From the NCBI GenBank assembly GCA_035566435.1, contig DATMRF010000047.1:82968-146967 (forward strand): DNA of 64,000 bases, in the 5' to 3' direction. Shown in pieces: positions 43,420 to 52,056 of the stretch. The DNA comes from DATMRF01 sp035566435. Its GTDB lineage: Bacteria > Verrucomicrobiota > Verrucomicrobiia > Limisphaerales > UBA8199. Positions within the stretch are counted from its first letter, which is position 1, and every line of letters starts with the position of its first letter. A model generated the notes under the pieces. It was not told the DNA's origin. It worked only from the letters and a program-made list of their open reading frames with translations, and did no database searches. The position numbers were made by a program, and so were the translations under genes.

Positions 43420-44166
43420 CTAACGCCTTAACAGCTTCTCCACCCGCGCCACGTCTTCCGGCGCATCCACTCCCACGCCGTCGTAATCGACTTTGACGAC
43501 CGCGATCGGAATGCCGTGTTCGAGCGCCCGCAACTGTTCCAGCCGCTCAGCCGCCTCGAGCGGCGACACCGCGAACCGCACCAGGCGCAGCAACGTTTCC
43601 CGCCGATACCCATAAATGCCCAGGTGCTTCAAAAATGGAAACGCCGCCAACTGTTCGCTCACCGAACCACTGGCGGCCTCGCGCAAATACGGTATCGTGC
43701 GCCGCGAAAAGTATAAGGCGAGACCGGCGGCGTTGACAACGACTTTTACCACATTGGGATTGTCGTATTCCGAAGGGTTCTTGATCGGGGCCGCTGCCGT
43801 TGACATTTCCGTCTCGCCCAGTGCGCCGGCCACGGCATCAATTACCGCGCAGTCGATTAATGGCTCATCCCCCTGGATATTCACCACCGCATCACAGGCC
43901 AGGCGCGCCGCCACTTCGGCGATGCGGTCCGACCCGCTCGGATGCCCCGCGGAGGTCATTTCCACGCGGCAGAACTCCCGGGCCGTTTCAGCGATTCGCT
44001 CGTCGTCCGTAGCGACAATGACTTCCGAGAGAACGGAGGCTTGTTGACAACGCTGGACGACGTGCTGGATGAGCGGCCTGCCGGCGATGAGCGCCAGCGG
44101 CTTGCCCGGAAACCGGGTCGAGGCGTAGCGAGCGGGGATAATGCCGACAACTTTCATCCGTTCCAT
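43420..44166 (-). CDS. kdsB: 3-deoxy-manno-octulosonate cytidylyltransferase
   Basis: The 248-residue enzyme makes CMP-Kdo from CTP and Kdo for lipopolysaccharide. It has the N-terminal nucleotide-binding PARYASTRFPGKPLALIAGR, VIVATDDERIAE, the NIQGDEPLID motif with the catalytic aspartate, and HLGIYGYRRETLLR. Length is normal. An alternative start (MKVVGIIPARY) is three codons downstream. kdsB next to pyrG is also seen in Chlamydia, to my knowledge. Confidence 0.96.
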   Translation of the reverse strand: MERMKVVGIIPARYASTRFPGKPLALIAGRPLIQHVVQRCQQASVLSEVIVATDDERIAETAREFCRVEMTSAGHPSGSDRIAEVAARLACDAVVNIQGDEPLIDCAVIDAVAGALGETEMSTAAAPIKNPSEYDNPNVVKVVVNAAGLALYFSRRTIPYLREAASGSVSEQLAAFPFLKHLGIYGYRRETLLRLVRFAVSPLEAAERLEQLRALEHGIPIAVVKVDYDGVGVDAPEDVARVEKLLRR

Positions 44167-44208
44167 TTAACCACGCCGGACTGGGATTGCACGGCAGAAT
44201 TCGCAGCA

Positions 44209-44293
44209 GGGGCGGCGGGGCGGGGACGGCCACGTCCCCGAGCGACCGCAGTCCGTCAGTGCTCTACGGGGACGTGGCCGCCCCCGCCCCGGT
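44209..44293. repeat. Inverted GGGGACGTGGCC repeat downstream of kdsB
   Basis: GCGGGGACGGCCACGTCCCC (left arm, about 44219-44240) and CGGGGACGTGGCCGCCCCC (right arm, about 44266-44286) are inverted copies around a 25-base centre. A related copy is at 56209-56275. The right arm also supplies the last codons and the stop of the permease gene at 44264. Confidence 0.7.
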
Positions 44294-46450
44294 GTTCGTG
44301 TTTTGAATCAGCGCCGTCTTTTGAGTGTAGCGCAAACCCGGGTAGGGAGTCCGATTTCGCCAAAAAATCCAAAACGCCGCCGCCAGAATCCCGGCGCCGG
44401 CAAAGTAGCAAATCGGATCCAGCTCCGCTTCGGGGATCTGCAGCTTATACGCGAGAATGCCGGCGGCGTTACTGAGCGCGTGCCACAACATAGCCGGGTA
44501 GATGGAGCCGGTCAGCAGCGTGACCGCGGCGAGCATGACGCCCAGGCAAGCGGTCGGAACGAACCGGAACAAGGCGACATGAAAAATCCCAAACGCCAGC
44601 CCAACCACCACTGCCAGCGGGGCCGGACGCAGCCGCCGTCGCAGCCCGTGCAACAGCAGACCGCGAAACGCGATTTCCTCGAAAATCCCCGGTAGCACGC
44701 AGAGAAAAAACAGAAGCTGCACCAACGAGATGCCCGGCGGCAGCACGTTTTCTCCAAAGCTCTCCATCACTTTTTGAGGCATGGGCAGCAACAGGTCGGT
44801 CAACCGGAACAGGCCGAGAGCCGTCAGCATCCCGCCGGGCACGGCGATAAGCACCCCCAGCCAGACCATCGGGCGCGGGGCCCGCAACGCCAATGCCGCG
44901 CGGGGATCCAACCGATACCGCCGCATCATCAAGCAGGAAGCCGCGAAAAACACGCCCACCAGGTTGATGACGATTTGCAGGCGCACGTCCGCTTTCCCGG
45001 TGTAATTGCTTACGATTACCAGCACGGCCCACAGGGCGGCGAACCAGGGCACCACCCGGCGTTCGAACAGGGCCGGCCCGCCGGTGAATTCGGCGGCATC
45101 GGTCCCGGCGGCTGAGAGCAGTCTCTCGGTGGAAAGGGCTTTGACCCCCAAACGCGTAGTCCAAACCGCGGTCGCAGCCGTGACCACCCAGGCGAGGAGA
45201 ATCATCGGCCAATCGAAAGAGCCGATGAGGATCTCCTTGCTGGCCAGCGCGATGTTGGCGACGGGCACCAACACGATGGCGGAACGCAACGACACGCCGG
45301 GCAGGAGCGGCGCCAAGGCGGGCAGCAGCCCGATTAACATCGCGGGCATGAAATACATCTGCGCCTCCTTATAGGTGCGGGCGTATCCGGAAATCAACAA
45401 GAGGACGTTCGCGGCGAGCGCGGCGACCGGCAGGAACAATAGCAACAATAAACCCGCTACCCACGGAGGCACGGCCGCCGTCAGGCTCGGCGGGACCGGC
45501 AGCAACCTGAAGCCGACATAGACGAGCAGATTAAGCGCCTGGATGCAGGTGATCAGCAGAGCGATCGCCAGGACGACGAAGTGCTTGGCTGCCAAGATTT
45601 CAACCCGGCTGGCGGCGGTGGTCAGCAAGGTTTCGAGCGTACCCCGTTCCTTCTCGCCGGCCAGCGAGTCGGTGGCGATGACTGCCCCGCTGGTCAGGAT
45701 GAACAACAGCAACACCAAGGTGAGCATTCGTCCCAGGGCCAGGCCGGCGAGCTGCGACTTCGAAGCGAGGTCATGCTCGACGGCAACGGCAAGGTCCCGG
45801 GGCCTGGCGAGGAACCCGCGCGCCTGCAGCAACTCCGCGCGTTGCTCGCGCCGCGTGTCGCGCAGGACCTGCTCCATGCGTGACATGCCGGCCGAGGACA
45901 CATCCCGGTCCGCGCGGTAGATGATCCGAACGACCGGCACCCCGGTTATCGGAGCCTCTCCTTCATCGAGGTCCACGCTGCTCCGGGCCCCGGACCGGGC
46001 TCTGTGCGCGCTTCTGGTTTTAGCGGACCCGCCCTCTGGCGGTGATGGCGGCGGCCTGGCTTCCACCGCCGTCAGGCCTTCCACCACGAAATGGATCTGC
46101 AAATTGTTTATTGCGGCCTCAGGGTCGGGCCAGGCCACTTCCTGGAATCGGTAGTGATTGGTTTGTTCAGCCGCGACCGGCCGGTTGGTTTGGGAACGTT
46201 CGAGCCTCTCGCGCGCAGCGTCCAGCAGGGAGTGAACGTAGTCGGCCCGCGAACCCGCAACGGTGTAACGGTAGGTGAGGTGCTCCAGCGTCTGCTCCCG
46301 CTTTCGAATCGTCCAGCTCGAGGCCAGGATCATAAAAGGCGTCACCAGCAACGGCAGCAAGAGCGAGGTGATCAGCATGCGCCGATCGCGCAGCACCATC
46401 CGGAGCTCAGCGCGGAACAGCGTTCCGACGATCGGAAAGTTCAGGCGCAT
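44264..46450 (-). CDS. ABC-2 permease fused to a CPBP intramembrane protease domain
   Basis: From ATG 46450 the protein has 728 residues. The N-terminal ~480 residues are a NatB-type permease: membrane segment, a large outer loop (extracellular or periplasmic), then six membrane segments (DSLAGEKERGTLETLLTTAA is the classical NatB loop). The C-terminal ~230 residues are a CPBP (CAAX protease and bacteriocin-processing) domain with the metal-binding EEIAFRGLLLHGLRRR and HVALFRFVP motifs. The last dozen residues (NTNTGAGAATSP) are encoded by an interspersed repeat. It follows the ATPase gene by 4 bases. Confidence 0.88.
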   Translation of the reverse strand: MRLNFPIVGTLFRAELRMVLRDRRMLITSLLLPLLVTPFMILASSWTIRKREQTLEHLTYRYTVAGSRADYVHSLLDAARERLERSQTNRPVAAEQTNHYRFQEVAWPDPEAAINNLQIHFVVEGLTAVEARPPPSPPEGGSAKTRSAHRARSGARSSVDLDEGEAPITGVPVVRIIYRADRDVSSAGMSRMEQVLRDTRREQRAELLQARGFLARPRDLAVAVEHDLASKSQLAGLALGRMLTLVLLLFILTSGAVIATDSLAGEKERGTLETLLTTAASRVEILAAKHFVVLAIALLITCIQALNLLVYVGFRLLPVPPSLTAAVPPWVAGLLLLLFLPVAALAANVLLLISGYARTYKEAQMYFMPAMLIGLLPALAPLLPGVSLRSAIVLVPVANIALASKEILIGSFDWPMILLAWVVTAATAVWTTRLGVKALSTERLLSAAGTDAAEFTGGPALFERRVVPWFAALWAVLVIVSNYTGKADVRLQIVINLVGVFFAASCLMMRRYRLDPRAALALRAPRPMVWLGVLIAVPGGMLTALGLFRLTDLLLPMPQKVMESFGENVLPPGISLVQLLFFLCVLPGIFEEIAFRGLLLHGLRRRLRPAPLAVVVGLAFGIFHVALFRFVPTACLGVMLAAVTLLTGSIYPAMLWHALSNAAGILAYKLQIPEAELDPICYFAGAGILAAAFWIFWRNRTPYPGLRYTQKTALIQNTNTGAGAATSP

Positions 46451-46454
46451 CGGT

Positions 46455-47198
46455 TTATCGGGTCTGGACGAAGTGCACGAAAATGTCTTCGAGGTAACGT
46501 TGTCCGGTTGCGGTGCGGAGGTTCGCCAGGGTGTCGCAGGCGTGGATCCGGCCCTGGTGAATAATTGCAATCCGGTCACAGAGTTTTTCGGCCTCGCTCA
46601 TGATATGCGTCGAGAAAAGGATCGTTTTTCCCTCAGCGCGAAATTCGGCGATGACCTTTTGCATCTCGATCGCGTTGAGCACGTCCAGACCCACCGTCGG
46701 TTCGTCGAAGATCAGCACCGGCGGGTCGTGCACCACCGTGCGCGCAATCGAGACCTTCTGCTTCATGCCCTGCGAAAGCTTGTCCACCCGCACGTCGGCG
46801 TAATCAGCGATGCCGAAGCGCTGAATCAAGCCCTCAACGCGGTCGTGAACCCGCGCGTCCGGCAGCCCGTTGATGCGAGCGAAGAAATCAAGGGTCTCGC
46901 GCGCCGTCAGGCGCGGGTAAAGCGCGGTGGTGGACGAACTGAACCCTAGGTTGCTGCGCACTGCTTCGGGTTCAGCGACGACATCGTGGCCCATGAGCGT
47001 GGCGCCGCCCGAGGTCGGCTTCAGGATCGTCGCCAGCATCCGCAGAGTTGTGGTTTTGCCGGCCCCATTGGCGCCGAGCAGGCCGAAGATCTCGCCGGGC
47101 TGGCAATCGAAGTCGATGCCATCCACAGCGCGGAGTTCGCCGCGGCTCTCGTCGTAGAAGAGCTTGGTCAGGCCGTGAACGGAAACGGGGTGGTCCAT
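46455..47198 (-). CDS. ABC transporter ATP-binding protein (NatA-like)
   Basis: The 247-residue ATPase has Walker A GANGAGKTTTLRMLA, the Q-loop region, signature LSQGMKQKVSIARTV and Walker B VLIFDEPTVGLD. It powers the two permease subunits on either side. The substrate of NatAB-type exporters varies (Na+ in Bacillus), so it is not assigned. Confidence 0.94.
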   Translation of the reverse strand: MDHPVSVHGLTKLFYDESRGELRAVDGIDFDCQPGEIFGLLGANGAGKTTTLRMLATILKPTSGGATLMGHDVVAEPEAVRSNLGFSSSTTALYPRLTARETLDFFARINGLPDARVHDRVEGLIQRFGIADYADVRVDKLSQGMKQKVSIARTVVHDPPVLIFDEPTVGLDVLNAIEMQKVIAEFRAEGKTILFSTHIMSEAEKLCDRIAIIHQGRIHACDTLANLRTATGQRYLEDIFVHFVQTR

Positions 47199-47216
47199 AA
47201 GTGTGCGGTTATTTCG

Positions 47217-48542
47217 TCAATCCTCCAGTGCCTTAGACGGTGCCGGCCGGGCGCGCCCAAACATTCTTTCCTTGAGGAATTTGGGCAAGCTTCCGCTGTA
47301 AGAGCCCATGAGGACATCTTCGAATTGCAGCACGAATGCCGCCAGTTTGAGGCAAAGCGCAATCAGGGCCAGGGAGACCGCCAGGGTTACCGCGATGTGG
47401 GCCCACTGGAAGATTCCCGAGATGGCTTCGCGAACCACAAGGACAAGGTTCACCACGGGCACGCAGGCCAGCGGCAACGTGAACTTCAGCCCGGGCGCCT
47501 GGAGGAACACCACCGGCAGCAGGACGAGCAGGTAAAAGGGAGTGATCATCGCCTGGCCCTCTTTGAAGGTGCGCGCGAAGGAGGCGAAGATCATCATTGC
47601 GGCGGCGATAAAACCGGCCAGCAGCATCGCCGCCAGACCCGCCACCAGCAGGGCGGCCGGGGAAATAGTGGCCTCAATCGTTCGTCCGGCCTGGGCCAGC
47701 AGCGGCGCGAATAGCGGCTTAACCGTCAACATGACCGCCGCCAGGTTAAGCAAGCCGGCGAGGCCGCCCATGGTCGCCACGTATAGATACTTGCCGGTGA
47801 CAATATTGAGCCGGGATGCGGCGCTGGACATCAGGGTTTCCCACGTGTTCCGCTCGCGTTCGCCGGCGGTGGAATCGACCGCTGGGTAAAAACAGCCCAC
47901 GGCTACCATCACCAGGAACAGCACTGGGGCCGTCAGGCCCAGGATGAACGTCCCCATTTGCTTCTCCGACGCCACGTTGCGCGACGTGAGTGTGAACCCC
48001 TGCCAGGTGACGGCGTCAATGCTGCGGCGCCGCGCCTCGCGCTTGAGCCAATCCGCGCGGTAGGCATTCAGTTCATCCACCAGCCGTTTCCTGGCCTCGG
48101 CGCTTCGCTCTTTCGATTGGTCGAACGTGATCCGGACCCGAAAATTGTTGGTCAACGATGCGCCCGTCCCTTCAGCGGGCAGAAACTCCGCCACGGCATC
48201 GAGCTGCCCATGCCTGAGCTTCCGCTCGAGGTCGGCGGGCGATTCTTCCAGCTCGAGCAATTCGATTTGTTCATTCCGCCGCAAATTGACTTGCAGTTTG
48301 GGATGGGCCTTGGGCCAATGGAACACGACGACCCGGGAGACGAAGCCTTGAGTCTGGCCGGTAACGAACAGTATCCCGGTGAACGCCGCCCACAACAAAA
48401 AAGGATAGAGGAGCACGGGCATCAGAATGCTGTTGATAACGATGGCCTTTTCTCTCATTGCCCCTCGCATCTCTCGCGAATACATCAGCCACACCTCGCG
48501 CCAGCGCGGCATAAACGGGTTGCGTCTAGTGGAAATATTCAT
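47217..48542 (-). CDS. ABC-2 type permease (NatB-like)
   Basis: The 441-residue membrane protein has one N-terminal segment (VINSILMPVLLYPFLLWAAF), a large periplasmic loop and five to six later segments, with GERERNTWETLMSSAASRLN in the cytoplasmic loop, as in NatB. Its ATG overlaps the stop of the RES toxin gene (ATGA), so translation may be coupled. The order is permease, ATPase, permease-CPBP. Confidence 0.9.
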   Translation of the reverse strand: MNISTRRNPFMPRWREVWLMYSREMRGAMREKAIVINSILMPVLLYPFLLWAAFTGILFVTGQTQGFVSRVVVFHWPKAHPKLQVNLRRNEQIELLELEESPADLERKLRHGQLDAVAEFLPAEGTGASLTNNFRVRITFDQSKERSAEARKRLVDELNAYRADWLKREARRRSIDAVTWQGFTLTSRNVASEKQMGTFILGLTAPVLFLVMVAVGCFYPAVDSTAGERERNTWETLMSSAASRLNIVTGKYLYVATMGGLAGLLNLAAVMLTVKPLFAPLLAQAGRTIEATISPAALLVAGLAAMLLAGFIAAAMMIFASFARTFKEGQAMITPFYLLVLLPVVFLQAPGLKFTLPLACVPVVNLVLVVREAISGIFQWAHIAVTLAVSLALIALCLKLAAFVLQFEDVLMGSYSGSLPKFLKERMFGRARPAPSKALED

Positions 48543-49240
48543 GGCAGAATCGAAACCTCGAGCTCGACCAAGGCATCGCGAAGTTGGGGGTGTCGCGCAA
48601 GCTGCAGCGCCGACCCATACGCCAGCTTGTCGGTCGTCGCTCCGGCGGCCAAAGCTGGGACGGGGTAGTCAAGCGAGGCGTCGAACCGCTCCGGCAGGAA
48701 GTTGGCCTTACGAAACAAGGCTACGTTCCAATCAACTGAGCTGTGACGCGAAGGATACAAGATGCCATCGATTCCACTGGGGTGCCGAACCAGCCGGAGC
48801 GCCCAACGTCGCGACGTTGAGTGCCTGCCCGTTACCAGTTGCTGGTCCGTGCCGATCTTTGAAGGGTTTTGGCCACGTGCGTCGAACAACATGACTTGGG
48901 GGACCCAAACCAAGGTGACCCACCACTCGTAGAGCTGCGTGGCACTCAGCGACCGCGAGGAGCTGCCTATTGGTCCCCATGAATCATCAAACACTTCCAT
49001 AAGCGCTACCGTCAGGGATTTTCCGAGATGCAGGGTTCCCGGTCCCCCTGCCGGATCAAATCGCGAAGCCTTACGCCTGCTGAAGTGGAGTGGTTCGAAC
49101 GGTTTCCCGGTTGAAGGGTTCAAGCCGTGAACGCGATAAAAAATCCCCCGAACCGGGACGCAGAATCGCTTCAGGTCCAGCTTATCGAATTCCGCCTGGC
49201 TAACCGGCTGGTTCGGGTTACCAGGTGTTTTCCGCTGCAT
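48539..49240 (-). CDS. RES-domain toxin (NAD+-degrading family)
   Basis: From ATG 49240 the protein has 233 residues. The RES fold is indicated by the substrate arginine in FYRVHGLNPSTGKPFEPLHF, the glycine-rich GPGTLHLGKSLTVALMEVFD with its conserved Glu, and SGIDGILYPSRHSSVDWNVA with its conserved Ser. RES toxins break down NAD+ and are neutralised by Xre/MbcA-type antitoxins, one of which lies immediately upstream. The 23-base overlap with the antitoxin gene supports co-expression. Its stop overlaps the permease start. Confidence 0.88.
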   Translation of the reverse strand: MQRKTPGNPNQPVSQAEFDKLDLKRFCVPVRGIFYRVHGLNPSTGKPFEPLHFSRRKASRFDPAGGPGTLHLGKSLTVALMEVFDDSWGPIGSSSRSLSATQLYEWWVTLVWVPQVMLFDARGQNPSKIGTDQQLVTGRHSTSRRWALRLVRHPSGIDGILYPSRHSSVDWNVALFRKANFLPERFDASLDYPVPALAAGATTDKLAYGSALQLARHPQLRDALVELEVSILP

Positions 49241-49748
49241 GAGCTTTCGCGTGGGCCAGAACCTTGCCAACCTCGCCTGCCCTTAGCAAGTCCAGCGCGC
49301 GACGCCCGTCGAATTGCCGGCGCGGTCCCAGAAAATACCGCATTATCCGCCACTCATCCTGGCTCCTGAAGACCTCGAGCACCTCCTGAAGTCCGCACAA
49401 CAGCGCTCCCGTAGGTGTAAACTGCCACTTTGGATAGTGGAATTGATGCAAAGCATCGCGCCAATGCACGATCCGATGTTCTTTACGCCGCCGATGTAAG
49501 GTTGCCGGCGTCAAACCGAAACGGCTCTCCAATTCCGCCCCCGTCCACGAGCCACCCTCGGCTTCCTGCATTCGAATCGTCAACTCGTGGCCCGCTTCGT
49601 GTGGATCGAATCGAACTTTCGGCGGTGCCGTTTTACTCAAAATCCGCTTCAATTCCACTTGCAGAGCGGCGATCCGTTCCTGAATCTCGGCGGCCTGTCG
49701 CGTCCAGGACCTTGAAGGTCTTGTCAAAGTCTTCGTTGTCGCTGCCAT
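49218..49748 (-). CDS. Xre/MbcA/ParS-type antitoxin
   Basis: The 176-residue protein has an N-terminal coiled-coil-like stretch (EIQERIAALQVELKRIL), a central helix-turn-helix (GAELESRFGLTPATLHRRRK) and a C-terminal MbcA/ParS-like domain (ILHFLGPR-like MRYFLGPRRQFDGRRALDLL, RAGEVGKVLAHAKAHA). It should bind and silence the RES toxin and probably represses its own promoter. The Glu/Trp-rich middle is unusual for the family and needs comparison. Confidence 0.85.
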   Translation of the reverse strand: MAATTKTLTRPSRSWTRQAAEIQERIAALQVELKRILSKTAPPKVRFDPHEAGHELTIRMQEAEGGSWTGAELESRFGLTPATLHRRRKEHRIVHWRDALHQFHYPKWQFTPTGALLCGLQEVLEVFRSQDEWRIMRYFLGPRRQFDGRRALDLLRAGEVGKVLAHAKAHAAENTW

Positions 49749-49806
49749 ACTCCTAATCTAATCAACCAAATCAACCAAATCAACTATATTTCCGACCTTC
49801 AAGGTC
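49708..49806. promoter_or_regulatory. Two GACCTT-n-AAGGTC palindromes around the antitoxin start
   Basis: GACCTTGAAGGTC at 49708-49720 lies inside the antitoxin's first codons, and GACCTTCAAGGTC at 49794-49806 lies 46 bases before its start. They differ only in the central base and are 86 bases apart. Paired sites flanking a start fit autoregulation, as known for other toxin-antitoxin operons. The gap also has short tandem repeats: CAAATCAAC and TACGCTC units. Confidence 0.55.
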
Positions 49807-49868
49807 ACGCATCACCACTCTTCTACGCTCTACGCTCTACGCTCCCCACGTTCCCCCCCCCGCCCCCC

Positions 49869-51044
49869 TTACAACTTCCCAATCAACCTCCGCATCCGCA
49901 CCATCGCTTCCTTGATATTCTCAAGACTCGTCGCGTAGGCGCAGCGCACGAACCCCTCGCCGCAGGCGCCAAAGGCGGTGCCGGGAACCACCGCAACTCT
50001 TTCTTCGTGCAACAGTTTCAAGGCGAAATCCCGCGAAGAAAGCCCAAATTTCGCCACGCTGGGAAACGCGTAAAAAGCCCCCAGCGGGCGATGGCTCTCC
50101 AGGCCCATATCGGCGAACGCGGCGGCGATGTAATTGCGGCGGCGCCGGTACTCATTGACCATTTCCGCAATGTCGGTCTCGGGCCGGGCCAGCGCTTCGA
50201 GCGCGGCCTTTTGGCTGAGCGAGGAGGCGCACAGCATCGTGTACTGATGGATCTTCATCATCGCCTCGATCAGTTCGGCGGGCCCGCACGCATAGCCGAG
50301 CCGAAAACCCGTCATCGCCCAGGCCTTGGAAAACCCGTGCAGGAAGATTGTTCGGTCACACAGGCCCGGCAGGCTCACGATACTGGTATGCGGCGCGTCG
50401 TAGGTCAGTTCACCGTAAATCTCGTCCGTGATAACGATCAAATCGCGCTCGCGAGCGAAGGCAGCAATGTCTTCGAGGTCGGCCCGGCTCATGACAGCCC
50501 CGGTGGGATTATTGGGAAAATTGAGCATCAGCACTTTCGTGCGGGGCGTCACTTTCGCTTCGAGCATGGGGCGCGTAAGCCGGAAGCCGTTTTCGGCGCG
50601 GGTCTCGACCGCGAGCGGAACGCCGTGAGCGAAGAGAATGGTGGCTCGGTAAGAAACGTAGCAGGGCTCGTGGTAGAGCACCTCGTCGCCCGGATTGAGC
50701 AGCGCGCGCAACGCCAGGTCCAGCGCCTCGCTGACGCCGACCGTAATCAGCACCTCGTTTTCGGGATTGTATTCGCCGCCAAAGGCTTTCCGCACATACT
50801 TCGCCAGGGCCCGGCGCAGGTCCAGGTAGCCGAAATTGCTCGTGTAATGCGTCGCGCCGCGTTCCAGCGCGAACACCGTCGATTCCCGCACGTGCCACGG
50901 CGTGTCGAAGTCCGGCTCCCCGATGCCCAGGCTGATCACATCCTTCATCGTCGAGACGATGTCGAAGAAATCCCGGATGCCCGAGCGCGGAATGTCGCGC
51001 ACCGTCGTGTTGAGCCGATTACGGAGAGACGCTGAGCCGTTCAT
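49869..51044 (-). CDS. Class I/II PLP-dependent aminotransferase
   Basis: The 391-residue enzyme shows the fold-type I pattern: GIGEPDFDTPWHV, YTSNFGYLDLRRALAKYV, the NFPNNPTGAV motif, VITDEIYGEL, and the PLP lysine in LHGFSKAWAMTGFRLGYACG. It most resembles aromatic/aspartate-type aminotransferases, with substrate uncertain. The start overlaps the Lrp/AsnC gene by 26 bases, so the regulator may control it. Confidence 0.9.
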   Translation of the reverse strand: MNGSASLRNRLNTTVRDIPRSGIRDFFDIVSTMKDVISLGIGEPDFDTPWHVRESTVFALERGATHYTSNFGYLDLRRALAKYVRKAFGGEYNPENEVLITVGVSEALDLALRALLNPGDEVLYHEPCYVSYRATILFAHGVPLAVETRAENGFRLTRPMLEAKVTPRTKVLMLNFPNNPTGAVMSRADLEDIAAFARERDLIVITDEIYGELTYDAPHTSIVSLPGLCDRTIFLHGFSKAWAMTGFRLGYACGPAELIEAMMKIHQYTMLCASSLSQKAALEALARPETDIAEMVNEYRRRRNYIAAAFADMGLESHRPLGAFYAFPSVAKFGLSSRDFALKLLHEERVAVVPGTAFGACGEGFVRCAYATSLENIKEAMVRMRRLIGKL

Positions 51045-51498
51045 CGGAGCTTTCCTGGTGCATCAACACGCCGAAGCGCTTGTAGGTTTTGAGCATGAAA
51101 TGCGTGGATGTGGACAACACGCCTTCGAGCGGCGAGAGCCGTTCGCTGACAAACGCCGCCACCTCGCGCAACGTGCGCCCCTCGACAAACAGCAGCAAAT
51201 CATAGGTGCCGCTCATCAGGTACGCCGAGCGCACCTCGGGAAAACGGCTGACCCGGTGGGCGATCGTGTCGAACCCGCCCTCGCGCTGTGGCGTCACCTT
51301 CACCTCGATCACGGCGGTGACCTTGTCCTGGTCGAGCTCGTCCTCGTTGAGAATCGCCTGGTAGCCGCGGATGACGCCGCGCTTCTCGTAATCGGCGATG
51401 CGGGCGCCAACCTCCGCGGCCGGCACCCCAAGCATCCGTGCGATGTTCTCGCGCGATTCCAGCGCATTCGTCTGCAGGATTTTCAATAGTTCATCCAT
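51019..51498 (-). CDS. Lrp/AsnC-family transcriptional regulator
   Basis: The 159-residue protein has an N-terminal HTH (NALESRENIARMLGVPAAEV, GARIADYEKRGVIRGYQAIL) and a C-terminal RAM (ACT-like) ligand-binding domain (VIEVKVTPQREGGFDTIAHR, VRSAYLMSGTYDLLLFVEGR). It overlaps the aminotransferase gene and may respond to an amino acid substrate of that enzyme. Confidence 0.92.
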   Translation of the reverse strand: MDELLKILQTNALESRENIARMLGVPAAEVGARIADYEKRGVIRGYQAILNEDELDQDKVTAVIEVKVTPQREGGFDTIAHRVSRFPEVRSAYLMSGTYDLLLFVEGRTLREVAAFVSERLSPLEGVLSTSTHFMLKTYKRFGVLMHQESSDERLSVSP

Positions 51499-52056
51499 AA
51501 TTCACCTCGGGTGAAGTGCCCGGACGATAGCGGGCGGGCCGCGAAGGGTCGAGCGGAAAGCGTGCTCCGCCTCCCCATAGGGTGCATCTCATCTTCCCTG
51601 CCTTCTCAGAATTCCCCTTCCGACCGACCGTCCTGGGCAGGGCACGTTGTCCCGCGCCGGGCATGGCTTGCCTCAAAGCAATGGCGTCTGAAAAACGCCA
51701 CGCTAACTGAAAATCCCAACGGGATTACATCATGCCAGCCCAGAAGTTCCCTGTGCTGAGAAGTGGCTTTTCATAAAATTATTCACGTATTTGTTCACTT
51801 CGCCTTAGGCGACTTCACCGCAAGAAGCCACGAACCTTGTTTGAGTTGGTTGGCCATGTGGAAATCCCCGTTGTAGCAGGTGTTGGTCTGCCACATCTTC
51901 AAGAGGATTCTTAGCCACCGCTGGCCTACGTAGGGCGCACCGTCCCCAGAGTATCATGTGCCGGTTAAAGTTCCTTGGTTCCGCCTTCTGCGGACAGGGC
52001 GCCCTACCTCCACGCGTGCGAGTCTATCCTCCTATCCCTTCTGCATTTTCGGATCA
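51499..52056. other. 558-base gap without a supported gene
   Basis: The stretch has no plausible gene. It holds short palindromes: TGGCGTCTGAAAAACGCCA (51682-51700) and AATCCCAACGGGATT (51712-51726). The remainder looks like decayed repeat DNA. It covers the upstream side of the Lrp gene and the downstream side of rbsD; no clear promoter or terminator was found. Confidence 0.45.
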
